64,000 nt of DNA from positions 2,170,001-2,234,000 of the forward strand of contig NZ_JRKM01000001.1 in assembly GCF_000768065.1 (NCBI RefSeq), given 5' to 3'. The translations under genes were made by a program, and so were the position numbers. Below are positions 25,259 through 33,827 of this stretch, one piece after another (position 1 is the first letter of the stretch; every line of letters begins with the position of its first letter). The notes below the pieces were generated by a model. That model saw only the letters and a program-made list of their open reading frames with translations, was not told where the DNA came from and did no database searches. The stretch comes from Aquabacterium sp. NJ1 (lineage in GTDB: Bacteria > Pseudomonadota > Gammaproteobacteria > Burkholderiales > Burkholderiaceae_C).

Positions 25259-26313
25259 TGTCGAGGCTGCGTCACCTTGCGTTGCTGGCAACACTGACCT
25301 GCCTCGGCGCAGGCACCACGCGTGCGGAGACCATCGAAGAGGCGCTCGCGGGGATCAGCCTCAAACCCACACGCACCCTGTATTGGCGAGCGGGCTACAC
25401 CACCTTGAAGCCCAATAACCACAACAAGGACGTCAAAGAGGTCGGCCCCCGCGTCGTCCAGTATGGCGATGAGTTCACGCCGGGCCTGGATCCGCAATAC
25501 GCCCAAGCGTTGCAGCTTCTTTCCAATGGCATCCGTGCCGACCACCCCGACGCCTATGCGGGTCAGGGTCTTGGCATACCGGACGGTTTGAGCGTCAAGG
25601 CGCGGCGCACCAGTGGCTTCACAGTCACCATGGGCCACTACCTCAGCGACGATCACAAGTGGGCCGTTGAGGCTTACGTGCTGGGCCAACCCTTCCAGAT
25701 CGCCGCATACGGAACCGGACGCATCGGTGGGCAAGGCAGTGACGGCGTCGACCTGGGCCGCGTCATCACGACCAAGGCCCTTGGGCCGATTGCGTACCTC
25801 AAATACACGGCCGGCCATGCGGACGCCTGGCTTCGGCCATCCATTGGCGTCGGGGGGTACTACATCGCCTTCTTCGATACGCGCGCGTCCAGGACGCTGG
25901 AGGACTACTCCGGGGGCGATACCCGCGTTCACATCAAGAACGCGTATGGCCCGGCCAGCTTCATTGGAGCCGATCTCAAGATGCCGGAAGGCTGGACCTT
26001 GAACGCGACCTTGGGCTATCTGTGGCTCAAGACGGAAGCCACGTCGACCACGCAGACCGATCCCGCCAAGATCGCGGTCAGCCCCGCGTTGACGCAATCT
26101 GCCAAGGACCTCGGCCCCAATACGCTGACGGCCATTCAAATCATCAACGGCACGACCTTCAACACGGCCAACCTCGTCCCGGCCATCACGGCACAGCTGG
26201 CGTCTGCACGCACGCCACCAGGTCAGACACCCACACTGGGAAGCTATACACGCTCCATCGTCACCCAACTCAATCCGTGGCTTCTCACGGTGAGCATCGG
26301 GCGCGACTTCTAG
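25258..26313 (+). CDS. OmpW family outer-membrane porin
   Basis: A 351-residue outer-membrane protein with signal peptide MSRLRHLALLATLTCLGAGTTRA. The mature part begins with a WRAGYTTLKPN strand and shows the OmpW pattern GFTVTMGHYLSDDHKWAVEAYVLGQPF, then GPIAYLKYTAGHADAWLRPSIGVGGYY. It ends with a strand and terminal Phe (LTVSIGRDF), as expected for BAM-dependent beta-barrels. It is longer than typical OmpW (about 210 residues) because of inserted loops. Members of this family (for example AlkL) carry hydrophobic substrates across the outer membrane, which fits the lipid/alkane setting. The ATG shares one base with the preceding stop. Confidence 0.85.
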   Translation: MSRLRHLALLATLTCLGAGTTRAETIEEALAGISLKPTRTLYWRAGYTTLKPNNHNKDVKEVGPRVVQYGDEFTPGLDPQYAQALQLLSNGIRADHPDAYAGQGLGIPDGLSVKARRTSGFTVTMGHYLSDDHKWAVEAYVLGQPFQIAAYGTGRIGGQGSDGVDLGRVITTKALGPIAYLKYTAGHADAWLRPSIGVGGYYIAFFDTRASRTLEDYSGGDTRVHIKNAYGPASFIGADLKMPEGWTLNATLGYLWLKTEATSTTQTDPAKIAVSPALTQSAKDLGPNTLTAIQIINGTTFNTANLVPAITAQLASARTPPGQTPTLGSYTRSIVTQLNPWLLTVSIGRDF

Positions 26314-26447
26314 CGGCGCCAAGCTCCTGCGGTGTGGGGTGCCTGCCCATGCGTTCAGATCGAGTGAATGGGCCGATAATGTCGGCAACGGGCCATGCCC
26401 ATGTTCAGCCCCTCGACCAACTGGGGCCCAAGCTCGAATCGACGCAC

Positions 26448-27056
26448 ATGACACGCCACACTGATGACGAGTTGACCATCAAGGCCGCCTGCCTTCAGGC
26501 AGCACGAGAGGCCATCGCTGAAGAGGGTGTCGAGAAGCTGAGCCTGAGAGAGGTTGCCAGGCGGATAGGCGTCTCCCATCAGGCGCCTTACAAGCACTTC
26601 CCTTCGCGCGACCACCTGCTGGCCGAAGTGATTCGGCTGTGCTTTCAGGATTTCTCAGCCTATCTGGACAACAGGGAACTGGGCCCAGACCCCCGCCAGA
26701 ATCTGGACAACCTGGGAACGCGTTATCTTGAATTTGCGCTGGATAGGCCTCTGGAGTACCGGCTCATGTTCAACACGCCCTGGCCTGCGCCTGCCGAGGA
26801 GGTGGGCCTGGTACGAGACGCACAGCACACGCTGGATATCCTTCGACGTAATCTCAAGGACATCTATGGGGATGGCAAAGGAACACGCGTCAAGATCGAC
26901 CTGGACGCCATGATGATCTGGTCTGTCATGCATGGCCTGGCATCCATTCTGCAATCCAATGTGGTGCAACATCTCGACATGCCGGCTTCCACCAAAGCCA
27001 AGGTACCCGCTCACATTTTCGATCGGGTCCGCGCCATCATCGGCCAACAGATGTGA
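26448..27056 (+). CDS. TetR/AcrR family transcriptional regulator
   Basis: A 202-residue TetR protein. The HTH covers about residues 10-55 (AACLQAAREAIAEEGVEKLSLREVARRIGVSHQAPYKHFPSRDHLLAEVI). The C-terminal part (LEYRLMFNTPWP and MMIWSVMHGLASIL) matches the TetR_C family common in these repressors. The ATG at 26448 is used. It is convergent with the RND efflux operon and 134 nt after the OmpW gene. No palindrome was found directly upstream, so its target is unclear. Confidence 0.88.
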   Translation: MTRHTDDELTIKAACLQAAREAIAEEGVEKLSLREVARRIGVSHQAPYKHFPSRDHLLAEVIRLCFQDFSAYLDNRELGPDPRQNLDNLGTRYLEFALDRPLEYRLMFNTPWPAPAEEVGLVRDAQHTLDILRRNLKDIYGDGKGTRVKIDLDAMMIWSVMHGLASILQSNVVQHLDMPASTKAKVPAHIFDRVRAIIGQQM

Positions 27057-27131
27057 CCAGGCCCCTTCAAGGCGGGCCTTGTCTTCACCACGGCTGACAG
27101 CACGACCGACGTCACGCGTTGGATCATGGTC

Positions 27132-30100
27132 TTACTGCTTCGGTGACGGGTTGACCTTGAACCAGGCTGAATACAGCGCGGGCACCACCACCAGCGTCAA
27201 GGCGGTGGCGACCACCAGGCCGCCCATGATGGCGATCGCCATGGGCCCCCAAAAGACGCTGCGGGTCAAAGGGATCATGGCCAGGATGGCGGCTGCCGAC
27301 GTCAACACGACCGGTCGTGCGCGTCGCACGGTGGCCTCGACGATGGCGGTCACCGCGGCCACACCTTCCTTGATGTCCTGATCGATCTGGTCCACCAGAA
27401 TGACCGCGTTGCGCATGATCATGCCGCCCAGCGCGATGACACCCAGCAGGGCCACAAAGCCAAATGGCGCATGAAAGACCAGCAAGGCCGGCACCACGCC
27501 GATCAGGCCAAGCGGGGCCGTCAGGAACACGAGCCACATCCGCGCAAAGCTCTGCAGTTGCACCATCAGGAAGAAGAGCGTGGTGAGGAACATGATCGGG
27601 AAGATGGCGAACAAGGCCGTATTGGCTTTGTCGCTTTCCTCCACGGAGCCGCCCACTTCAATGCGGTAGCCCAGCGGCAGCTGCGCCCGAATCTCAGCCA
27701 GCATGGGCTCGATGTGCCCCGACGCGTAGGGCGCCTGCACCCCATCGGCCACGTCGGCGCGCACCGTGATCGTGGTCTCTCTGTTGCGACGCTGCAGGAC
27801 GGGGTCCTCAAAGTCGGCCTTCACCTCGGCCACCTGGCTGAGCGAAACGGATTGCCCATTGGCCGCTACCAGCTGAATGTCCTTGAGGCGCTCCAGCGTC
27901 CGGCGTTCGGTGGGCTCGGCACGAACCACGATATCGACCAACTCCTCACCACGGCGCATCTGCGTGACGGGTGCCCCTTGCAGCGTGGCCTGGACAATCT
28001 GTGCGACGTCCGTGCTGGACAAGCCCAGTCGGGCGAGCTTGACCTGGTCGACCACGACGCGCTGAACACGCACCTTCTCGGACCAGTCCAGCTGCACATC
28101 GCGGACCAGATCGCTTTGCGCCACGCGTGCACGAACCTTTTCGGCGATCACGCGCACGGTGTCAGTGTCAGGCCCGACCACGCGGAACTGCACGGGAAAA
28201 CCAACCGGTGGGCCGAACTCCAGGCGAACCACCCGGCCGCGCAGGGTCGGGAACTGCTCGTTGGACTCAAAGAGCTTGAGCAAGCGATGGCGCACGGCTT
28301 CCCGCGCATCCAGGTCGCGTGTGAGCACGACCACCTGCGCATAAGCCGGGTTGGGCAACTCGGGCGACAGCGACAGGTAAAAGCGAGGGCTGCCCGCGCC
28401 GGTGTAGGCCGTGAAGTGACGGATGTCCGCGTCCTTGGCCAGGATGGCTTCGAGCTTGCGCACTTCAGCCTCGGTGGCCGCAAACGACGCACCTTCCCGC
28501 AGGCGCAACTCCACCAGCAGTTCCGGACGAGATGCTGTCGGGAAGAACTGCTGCTGAACCAGGCCCATGGCCGCCGCTGCGCCCAGAAAAGCCGCCAAGG
28601 TGGCCAGCAGGACTTTCCAGCGATGGGCAACCGCCGTGAGCACCCATCGACGCAGCCGCGCATACACAGGCCCGTCATACAGCGCGTGATGGGCATGCCC
28701 CTTTTGATCCGGCAGCAGCTTGAAACCGAGATAGGGCGTGAACAGCACCGCCACCACCCAGGAGACGATCAAGGCCAGGCCCACGATCCAGAAGATGCCG
28801 CCTGCATACTCGCCTGCGACCGACTTGGCAAAACCCACGGGCATGAAGCCCGCCACGGTCACCAGCGTCCCTGTCAGCATGGGGAAGGCGGTGGAGGTGT
28901 AGGCGTGGGTGGCCGCGCGCCAGCGATCCCAGCCCTGCTCCATCTTCACGACCATCATCTCGACCGCGATGATCGCGTCATCGACCAGCAAGCCCAGCGC
29001 AATGATCAGGGCGCCCAGCGAGATGCGGTCCAGGCTCCAGTCCATGGCGTACATGACGATGGCCACCAAACCCAGCACCAATGGGATCGACGCGGCCACC
29101 ACGATGCCCGTTCGCCAGCCCAGAAAGACGAAGCAAACAGCCAGCACAATGGTCAAGGCCTCCAGGAAGGCGCGCTCGAACTCCCAGACGGAAGCGTGCA
29201 CCACGCTGGGCTGATCCGCGTACTGCTTGACCGTCACGCCCAGCGGCAACTCCTTGCGAACCTCGGCCAGCTTCTTTTCAAGGGCGTCGCCAAACTTCTG
29301 GATGTTGGCGTTGCGAACCATCGTGACGCCGATGGCCAGGGCCGGCTGCCCCTGATGACGGATGGTGAAACCGGGGGGATCTTCGTAGCCCGCGCTCACG
29401 CTGGCCACATCACCCAGTCGAACGATCCGGTTGCCCACGTTCAGGCGCACGTCCTGCACGTCCTCCAGGCGCTGGAAGCCGCCGCTGACCAGCACGTGCA
29501 CACGGTCATCGGCCGTTTCCTGAAAGCCTGCCGGCGTGACACGATTTTGTTTGCTGAGCGCGTCAATGAGCAGTTGCGGCGAGACGCCCAATGCAGCAAG
29601 GCGCTGGCTCGAAAAAGTGACGAAGACCTGAGCCTTCTGCTTGCCCAGCACATTGACTTTGGCCGCCTCGGGCACCGTTTGCAGGCGCCGCTTGACGAGC
29701 TCGGTGACTTCCTGCAATTCAGCCGGACTCAGGTCTTTCGATTGGACGGCGTACAAGGTGGTGTACACGTCGGTGTACTCATCATTGAAGAAGGGGCCCA
29801 GGATGCCTGCGGGCAGTTGGCCACGGATGTCGCCCACCTTCTTGCGCGCCATGTACCAGACGGCATCCAGCTCGGCCTTGGACAAGCGCCCCTTCATGGC
29901 CACGGTCACCCCACCGTAACCCTGTCGCGCAAAGCTTCGGATGTTGTCAACGCCGCCAATGTCCTGAATCGCTTGCTCGATCGGGTTGATGACGTGGTCG
30001 TTGACCTCACGCGTGGTCGCCCCTGGCCAGGCCACCACAATGGTCATGACCGGTACGTTGAACTGAGGGTCTTCCGATTGCCCCAGCTTGAAGAAGGCGA

Positions 30101-30188
30101 CCACACCGCTGAGCAAGGTCGCCGCGATCAGGAAGAGAATCATCGAAGAATGGCGCAGCGACCAATCCGAGAGGTTGAACGAGCGCAT
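27132..30188 (-). CDS. RND-family efflux pump inner-membrane transporter
   Basis: A 1018-residue proton-driven RND transporter, full family length. It has the N-terminal membrane anchor after WSLRHSSMILFLIAATLLSG, the large periplasmic loops, and the TM4 proton-relay Asp pair in ALGLLVDDAIIAVEMM. The repeated second-half pattern ends with ALGGMIMRNAVILVDQI. The sequence resembles the TriC/MexK branch. The start ATG overlaps the stop of the adaptor gene by one base (TGATG), with GGAG upstream. It is the last gene of the SDR-OMF-MFP-RND operon. Substrate is unknown; sterol or fatty-acid derived compounds are possible from context. Confidence 0.93.
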   Translation of the reverse strand: MRSFNLSDWSLRHSSMILFLIAATLLSGVVAFFKLGQSEDPQFNVPVMTIVVAWPGATTREVNDHVINPIEQAIQDIGGVDNIRSFARQGYGGVTVAMKGRLSKAELDAVWYMARKKVGDIRGQLPAGILGPFFNDEYTDVYTTLYAVQSKDLSPAELQEVTELVKRRLQTVPEAAKVNVLGKQKAQVFVTFSSQRLAALGVSPQLLIDALSKQNRVTPAGFQETADDRVHVLVSGGFQRLEDVQDVRLNVGNRIVRLGDVASVSAGYEDPPGFTIRHQGQPALAIGVTMVRNANIQKFGDALEKKLAEVRKELPLGVTVKQYADQPSVVHASVWEFERAFLEALTIVLAVCFVFLGWRTGIVVAASIPLVLGLVAIVMYAMDWSLDRISLGALIIALGLLVDDAIIAVEMMVVKMEQGWDRWRAATHAYTSTAFPMLTGTLVTVAGFMPVGFAKSVAGEYAGGIFWIVGLALIVSWVVAVLFTPYLGFKLLPDQKGHAHHALYDGPVYARLRRWVLTAVAHRWKVLLATLAAFLGAAAAMGLVQQQFFPTASRPELLVELRLREGASFAATEAEVRKLEAILAKDADIRHFTAYTGAGSPRFYLSLSPELPNPAYAQVVVLTRDLDAREAVRHRLLKLFESNEQFPTLRGRVVRLEFGPPVGFPVQFRVVGPDTDTVRVIAEKVRARVAQSDLVRDVQLDWSEKVRVQRVVVDQVKLARLGLSSTDVAQIVQATLQGAPVTQMRRGEELVDIVVRAEPTERRTLERLKDIQLVAANGQSVSLSQVAEVKADFEDPVLQRRNRETTITVRADVADGVQAPYASGHIEPMLAEIRAQLPLGYRIEVGGSVEESDKANTALFAIFPIMFLTTLFFLMVQLQSFARMWLVFLTAPLGLIGVVPALLVFHAPFGFVALLGVIALGGMIMRNAVILVDQIDQDIKEGVAAVTAIVEATVRRARPVVLTSAAAILAMIPLTRSVFWGPMAIAIMGGLVVATALTLVVVPALYSAWFKVNPSPKQ

Positions 30189-31327
30189 CAACGTTCTCCT
30201 GCTCGCGGTGTATTCAGATCCAGGTGTGTGCCCGTTCTTTCGCGCGCGACGACATGGGCGCCGTCCGTCAGCAAGTGCGCGCCGACCGACACCACCTGTG
30301 TCCCGGCCGTGATACCGGCGACGATGACACCATCCGTGGTGTAGGCCTGCACCACGACCTTCTGGCGCTGGACTTGATCCTGATGCGCACTCAAGCGCCA
30401 GACGAATGCATCGCCCTCACGCTTGACCACCGCACCAGAAGGCACGGCCACGGCCGATGCGGGCGAGCTGATGTCCCAGCGCACCTCTGCGGCCTGGCCC
30501 CAGTGCATCTTCGAGCGCCACGCGTCTTGCATGGCCTTCAGCGTGTAACGCACGCGCACCTGGTGAGCAGGCCCGGAAGCCACAGGCGAGACCTCTCGCA
30601 CCTCCAGCGGCATGGCGGGCAGGCTCGGTTGGCCGGGGATGACCAACACGGCACGAGTTTGCGCCACGCTGGAGGCCAACTCCTGGGGCAGGAAGACCTC
30701 TGCCTCGATCTCACCGGCCCGTGCCAGGCTCAGCAAGGGCTGCCCTTCCGGCAACACCTGGCCCACGTCTGCGAGCACCTGCGTGACCACACCGTCGAAC
30801 GGTGCCTTGAGCAGGGCATGGTCGACCCTGTTGCGCGCCAGCTGCTCGGCCTGACGCAAGGCATCAAGCCGCGCCTGCATGGCCCTGACTCGGGTGCCTT
30901 GACGCTCCAGCTCCGCGGAGGGCACGGAGCCATCCGCACTCAGACGCGCCAACCTGGCCTCATCCAGACGAAACTGCTGAAGCTCCGCCTCGGCAGCCAC
31001 CACTTGTTGCCGGGCTGATTGCGAACCCGTCATGAGGTCGTCCTGGGCGAGTTGCCCCAGCGTCTGGCCGGCGCGCACGTGCTGGCCGACTTCAACCAGA
31101 CGCAACGCGACGCGCCCACCCGCCTGGAAGCCGATCAGGCTTTCCACGCGAGGCTGCAACAAGGCGGGAAAGACCCTGGCAGCCTGCTGGGCCAAGGGTT
31201 GTGCCGCGCTGGTCCAGACCAAGGGCCTGGTCGGCTCTTCCTTGTCCTGATGCGAGCAGGCTGAAGTGAGCGCGATCGCGGGAATCATCCATCCCAACTG
31301 AACAGCACGAAGTAGAGAGTGATTCAT
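30188..31327 (-). CDS. RND efflux periplasmic adaptor (membrane fusion protein), lipoprotein
   Basis: A 379-residue periplasmic adaptor that links the RND pump to the outer-membrane channel. A lipoprotein signal with lipobox LTSAC (Cys at about residue 24) anchors it to the inner membrane. The lipoyl-type half motifs GFQAGGRVALRLVEVGQHVRAGQTLGQL and LKAPFDGVVTQVLADVGQVLPEGQPLLSL flank an alpha-helical hairpin at about residues 105-170. The start ATG overlaps the outer-membrane gene's stop (ATGA, 4 nt), and its own stop overlaps the RND start, so all are co-translated. Confidence 0.92.
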   Translation of the reverse strand: MNHSLLRAVQLGWMIPAIALTSACSHQDKEEPTRPLVWTSAAQPLAQQAARVFPALLQPRVESLIGFQAGGRVALRLVEVGQHVRAGQTLGQLAQDDLMTGSQSARQQVVAAEAELQQFRLDEARLARLSADGSVPSAELERQGTRVRAMQARLDALRQAEQLARNRVDHALLKAPFDGVVTQVLADVGQVLPEGQPLLSLARAGEIEAEVFLPQELASSVAQTRAVLVIPGQPSLPAMPLEVREVSPVASGPAHQVRVRYTLKAMQDAWRSKMHWGQAAEVRWDISSPASAVAVPSGAVVKREGDAFVWRLSAHQDQVQRQKVVVQAYTTDGVIVAGITAGTQVVSVGAHLLTDGAHVVARERTGTHLDLNTPRAGER

Positions 31328-32790
31328 GGCTGAGCCCCTTTCTGATCAATCGCTTCGGCGGAAGCGGTCGCGGCCCGCCAGCCGCCGCCAAGCGCCACTT
31401 GCGCCTGAATGTGAGAGAGCTGAAGCGCCTCCAGCGATTCAGCCTGGCCCAGGCTGGCCGACAGGTAGGCCTGCTCCAGCTGCAAAGCGTCGAGCAAGGC
31501 GATCTGCCCCTCGCGAAGGAGGTGTGCGCCCCTTTGGGCAGCTTGCTGGCGCTCTTGAGCAGCACGTGCCAACTCGCTGGTTCGTGCGCGCGCCTGTTCC
31601 AGGTCGGACAAGGCCGACTCCACGTCATCGACGGCCTGCCGGACGGCCTGTTCGTAACGCAGCTCTGCACGTTGAGCCTGGGCGGACTGCGCCTTGATGC
31701 CGGCGTCTATGCGACCGGCATTGAACAGCGGCAGCGCAAAGAGCAGCGAGGTCTGATGAAAGCCAACGGGCGCCAGATCCATGCCGTTGAGCCGCAGGTC
31801 TTCGCGCCCCGTGAGCAGGCTCAGGAAGAAGCGCGGCAGCTTGTCCGCCTTGGCGGAATCCAGGCGGCCGTATTCAGCCTGCCACGTGGCCTTGGCAGCC
31901 ATGATGTCGGGGCGGCGCCCCAGCAGCTCCACCGGCTGCCCCGCTGGCGCAGACGGGGGCAAGCTCATGCTTGACGCACGCGCGCGCTCGGCCGCCAACA
32001 TCTGCCTGACCTCATCGGGGAACAGGCCTGTCAACCTGGCCAGATGCGAACAGGTGACGGCCTGCAGCGTGAGCAGGCCATGGCGTTGCGCCCTCATTTG
32101 CGCCAGTTGCGCATTGGCCTCCGTGACAGCCAGGATCGATGATTCGCCTTCATCGAACCGATGCCCGTTGATGGCGAGGATCTTCTCCTGTTTCGCCATG
32201 AGCTCGTCCAGCAAGGCCAGGCGTCGCGAAGCACCCTGGTTCAAGACGTATTGCCGGGTGACTTCGCCAATGAGCATCAGGCGGGCACCGGCGACGCCGG
32301 CTTCGCTCGCCTGGACGTCGTGTTGCGCCGCCGAGGCGAGTGCACGATTTCGGCCGAACACATCGATGTCCCAGTCCAGCCCGATCGACACCTGCCCCAT
32401 TCGCGTGTCAGGCAACCCCTGCTTCACCGGTGCAGGCAAGCCTGAGCGCTTGTTGAGATAGCCCGCATTGGCCGTGACCGAGGGCGCCAACAGGGCCTCG
32501 TTGGCCTGCAAGCCTGCCCTTGCTTCCTGTACCCGCGTCAACGCGATACGGACATCCGTGCTGGATTGAAGCCCGGCCATGACCAACTTGTCCAGGACCG
32601 GACCACCCACATCGTTCCACCAGGCGCGTTCCTCGTAGGCGCCACCTGTGGCCATGCGCGCCTGCACCGGTGCCATGCGCGCGTCGGACAACAACGGTGA
32701 CACGGCATCCGTGGGTGCAGTATGCGTACAGGCCGCGAGAGATAAAAGCACGCTGCCTTGCAGGCAACGCAGCAAAGGCGTCCATGTCAT
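31324..32790 (-). CDS. RND efflux outer-membrane factor, NodT/OprM type lipoprotein
   Basis: A 488-residue TolC-like outer-membrane channel. The signal peptide ends in the lipobox LSLAAC (Cys21), giving a lipid anchor. Two repeated outer-membrane-efflux domains are visible: VRIALTRVQEARAGLQANEALLAPSVTANAGYLNKR and, in the second half, RYEQAVRQAVDDVESALSDLEQARARTSELARAAQERQQAAQRG. It completes a tripartite pump with the adaptor and RND genes. It overlaps the SDR gene upstream and the adaptor gene downstream by 4 nt each. Confidence 0.92.
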   Translation of the reverse strand: MTWTPLLRCLQGSVLLSLAACTHTAPTDAVSPLLSDARMAPVQARMATGGAYEERAWWNDVGGPVLDKLVMAGLQSSTDVRIALTRVQEARAGLQANEALLAPSVTANAGYLNKRSGLPAPVKQGLPDTRMGQVSIGLDWDIDVFGRNRALASAAQHDVQASEAGVAGARLMLIGEVTRQYVLNQGASRRLALLDELMAKQEKILAINGHRFDEGESSILAVTEANAQLAQMRAQRHGLLTLQAVTCSHLARLTGLFPDEVRQMLAAERARASSMSLPPSAPAGQPVELLGRRPDIMAAKATWQAEYGRLDSAKADKLPRFFLSLLTGREDLRLNGMDLAPVGFHQTSLLFALPLFNAGRIDAGIKAQSAQAQRAELRYEQAVRQAVDDVESALSDLEQARARTSELARAAQERQQAAQRGAHLLREGQIALLDALQLEQAYLSASLGQAESLEALQLSHIQAQVALGGGWRAATASAEAIDQKGAQP

Positions 32791-33644
32791 GACTGACCCC
32801 GATCCATCTTGTCTGAGGGGTTTGAAAAGCGGGGCGCCTTGACGGCTGCATGCGGCGCCACGGCCAGTGCCATGCTGCGCATCACGCTACCCATGATGTA
32901 GACGCGCAAGCTGCGCGGCGCCATCGCCAACGACCAACCGAGCACCTTGGACACCCAGCCTGGCCGAACCGTGGCCTGAATGCCCAATGCCATGAGGCTT
33001 TCTTGCGCCACCACATCGGGCTCGATGGCGACCTGCATGCGCATGTTGGCGCGCTTGGAAAAGCCCGTGCGAACAGGCCCTGGCGCACAGGCCAGCACGT
33101 CGATGCCGAACAGACGCCACTCCCATCGAAGCGCCTCGGCCAGAGACTGAACATAGGCCTTGGTGGCGGCGTAATTGGCTGAGAGCGGCACACCTTGAAA
33201 GCCCAGCACGGAGCCAAACAGGATCATCGCGCCGCCGCCTCTCGCCTTGAAACAGTGCCCGTAGTACCAGGCCTGCTCAAGCACGGCCTTGCAGTTGACG
33301 TCCACCATCTCCATTTCTTCGACCAGACCCTGCGTCAGGAATCGCCCCGAGGAGCCGTACCCGGCTGCCGCGACCAGCAGGCCGACGTCGAGATCCTGGG
33401 TGGCCTCAAACAGAGGCAAGTTGCCCTGGGGGCTGGACAGATCGCTGGCGACGACACGCGTCTTGATGCCGTGCTCCTGCTGCAACCTGGTAGCAAGCCC
33501 TTCCAGGGCCTCACTGCGACGCCCCAACAGCACCAGGTTCAAGCCCAGTTCCGCCAGCTGCCATGCGAAGGCATGGCCAATGCCGCTGGACGCGCCAGTG
33601 ATGACCGCCCACGGGCCCCAGATTCGAATCTTCGCCTTGTTCAT
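32787..33644 (-). CDS. short-chain dehydrogenase/reductase, first gene of the RND efflux operon
   Basis: A 285-residue classical SDR. The NAD(P) motif TGASSGIGHAFA lies at about residues 16-27, the catalytic motif YAATK (in SANYAATKAYVQ) at about 160, and PGPVRTGF follows. Length and the GRRSEAL Arg pattern favour NADP(H) and a lipid-like substrate; closest overall to the DltE/YdfG-like SDRs acting on fatty or sterol chains. The ATG at 33642-33644 has GAGGGTG upstream; a GTG at 33653 is in frame. It overlaps the outer-membrane factor gene by 4 nt and leads the operon, directly behind the operator pair at 33665-33710. Confidence 0.88.
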   Translation of the reverse strand: MNKAKIRIWGPWAVITGASSGIGHAFAWQLAELGLNLVLLGRRSEALEGLATRLQQEHGIKTRVVASDLSSPQGNLPLFEATQDLDVGLLVAAAGYGSSGRFLTQGLVEEMEMVDVNCKAVLEQAWYYGHCFKARGGGAMILFGSVLGFQGVPLSANYAATKAYVQSLAEALRWEWRLFGIDVLACAPGPVRTGFSKRANMRMQVAIEPDVVAQESLMALGIQATVRPGWVSKVLGWSLAMAPRSLRVYIMGSVMRSMALAVAPHAAVKAPRFSNPSDKMDRGQS

Positions 33645-33664
33645 GGGGCACACCCTCGACGCAA

Positions 33665-33710
33665 GTTGACAACGTCAACCATTGTGATCAAAGGTGTTGA
33701 CAGTGTCAAC
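33665..33710 (-). promoter_or_regulatory. paired GTTGACN3GTCAAC operator and promoter of the SDR-RND operon
   Basis: Two perfect palindromes: GTTGACAACGTCAAC at 33665-33679 and GTTGACAGTGTCAAC at 33696-33710, centres 31 bp apart. Read toward the SDR gene, the distal one contains TTGACA (33709-33704). A CACAAT -10 lies 17 bp further (33686-33681), and the second palindrome starts right after it. Predicted transcription starts about 30 nt before the SDR ATG. The design is the same as at the two response-regulator promoters. Confidence 0.8.
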
Positions 33711-33827
33711 CCCTGTCCTGCGCGAGACGATGCCCTCGTTCCTGCATGGACGGCAAAGTGTTTTGGATTGTGGAAGGTGGCGTAACGCTCGGGCTTGCGT
33801 TCGATGCTCGCCCCAAGGAAAAGCTGC

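Noticed and set aside
29941..29955. TTGTCAAC within the RND gene as an operator
   Set aside because: Single half-site inside a coding region, expected by chance.
27471..30344. Very long plus-strand open frame (957 codons)
   Set aside because: It is antisense to the RND gene, His/Gln/Arg-rich, and has no recognisable domain; the minus-strand RND protein is full length.
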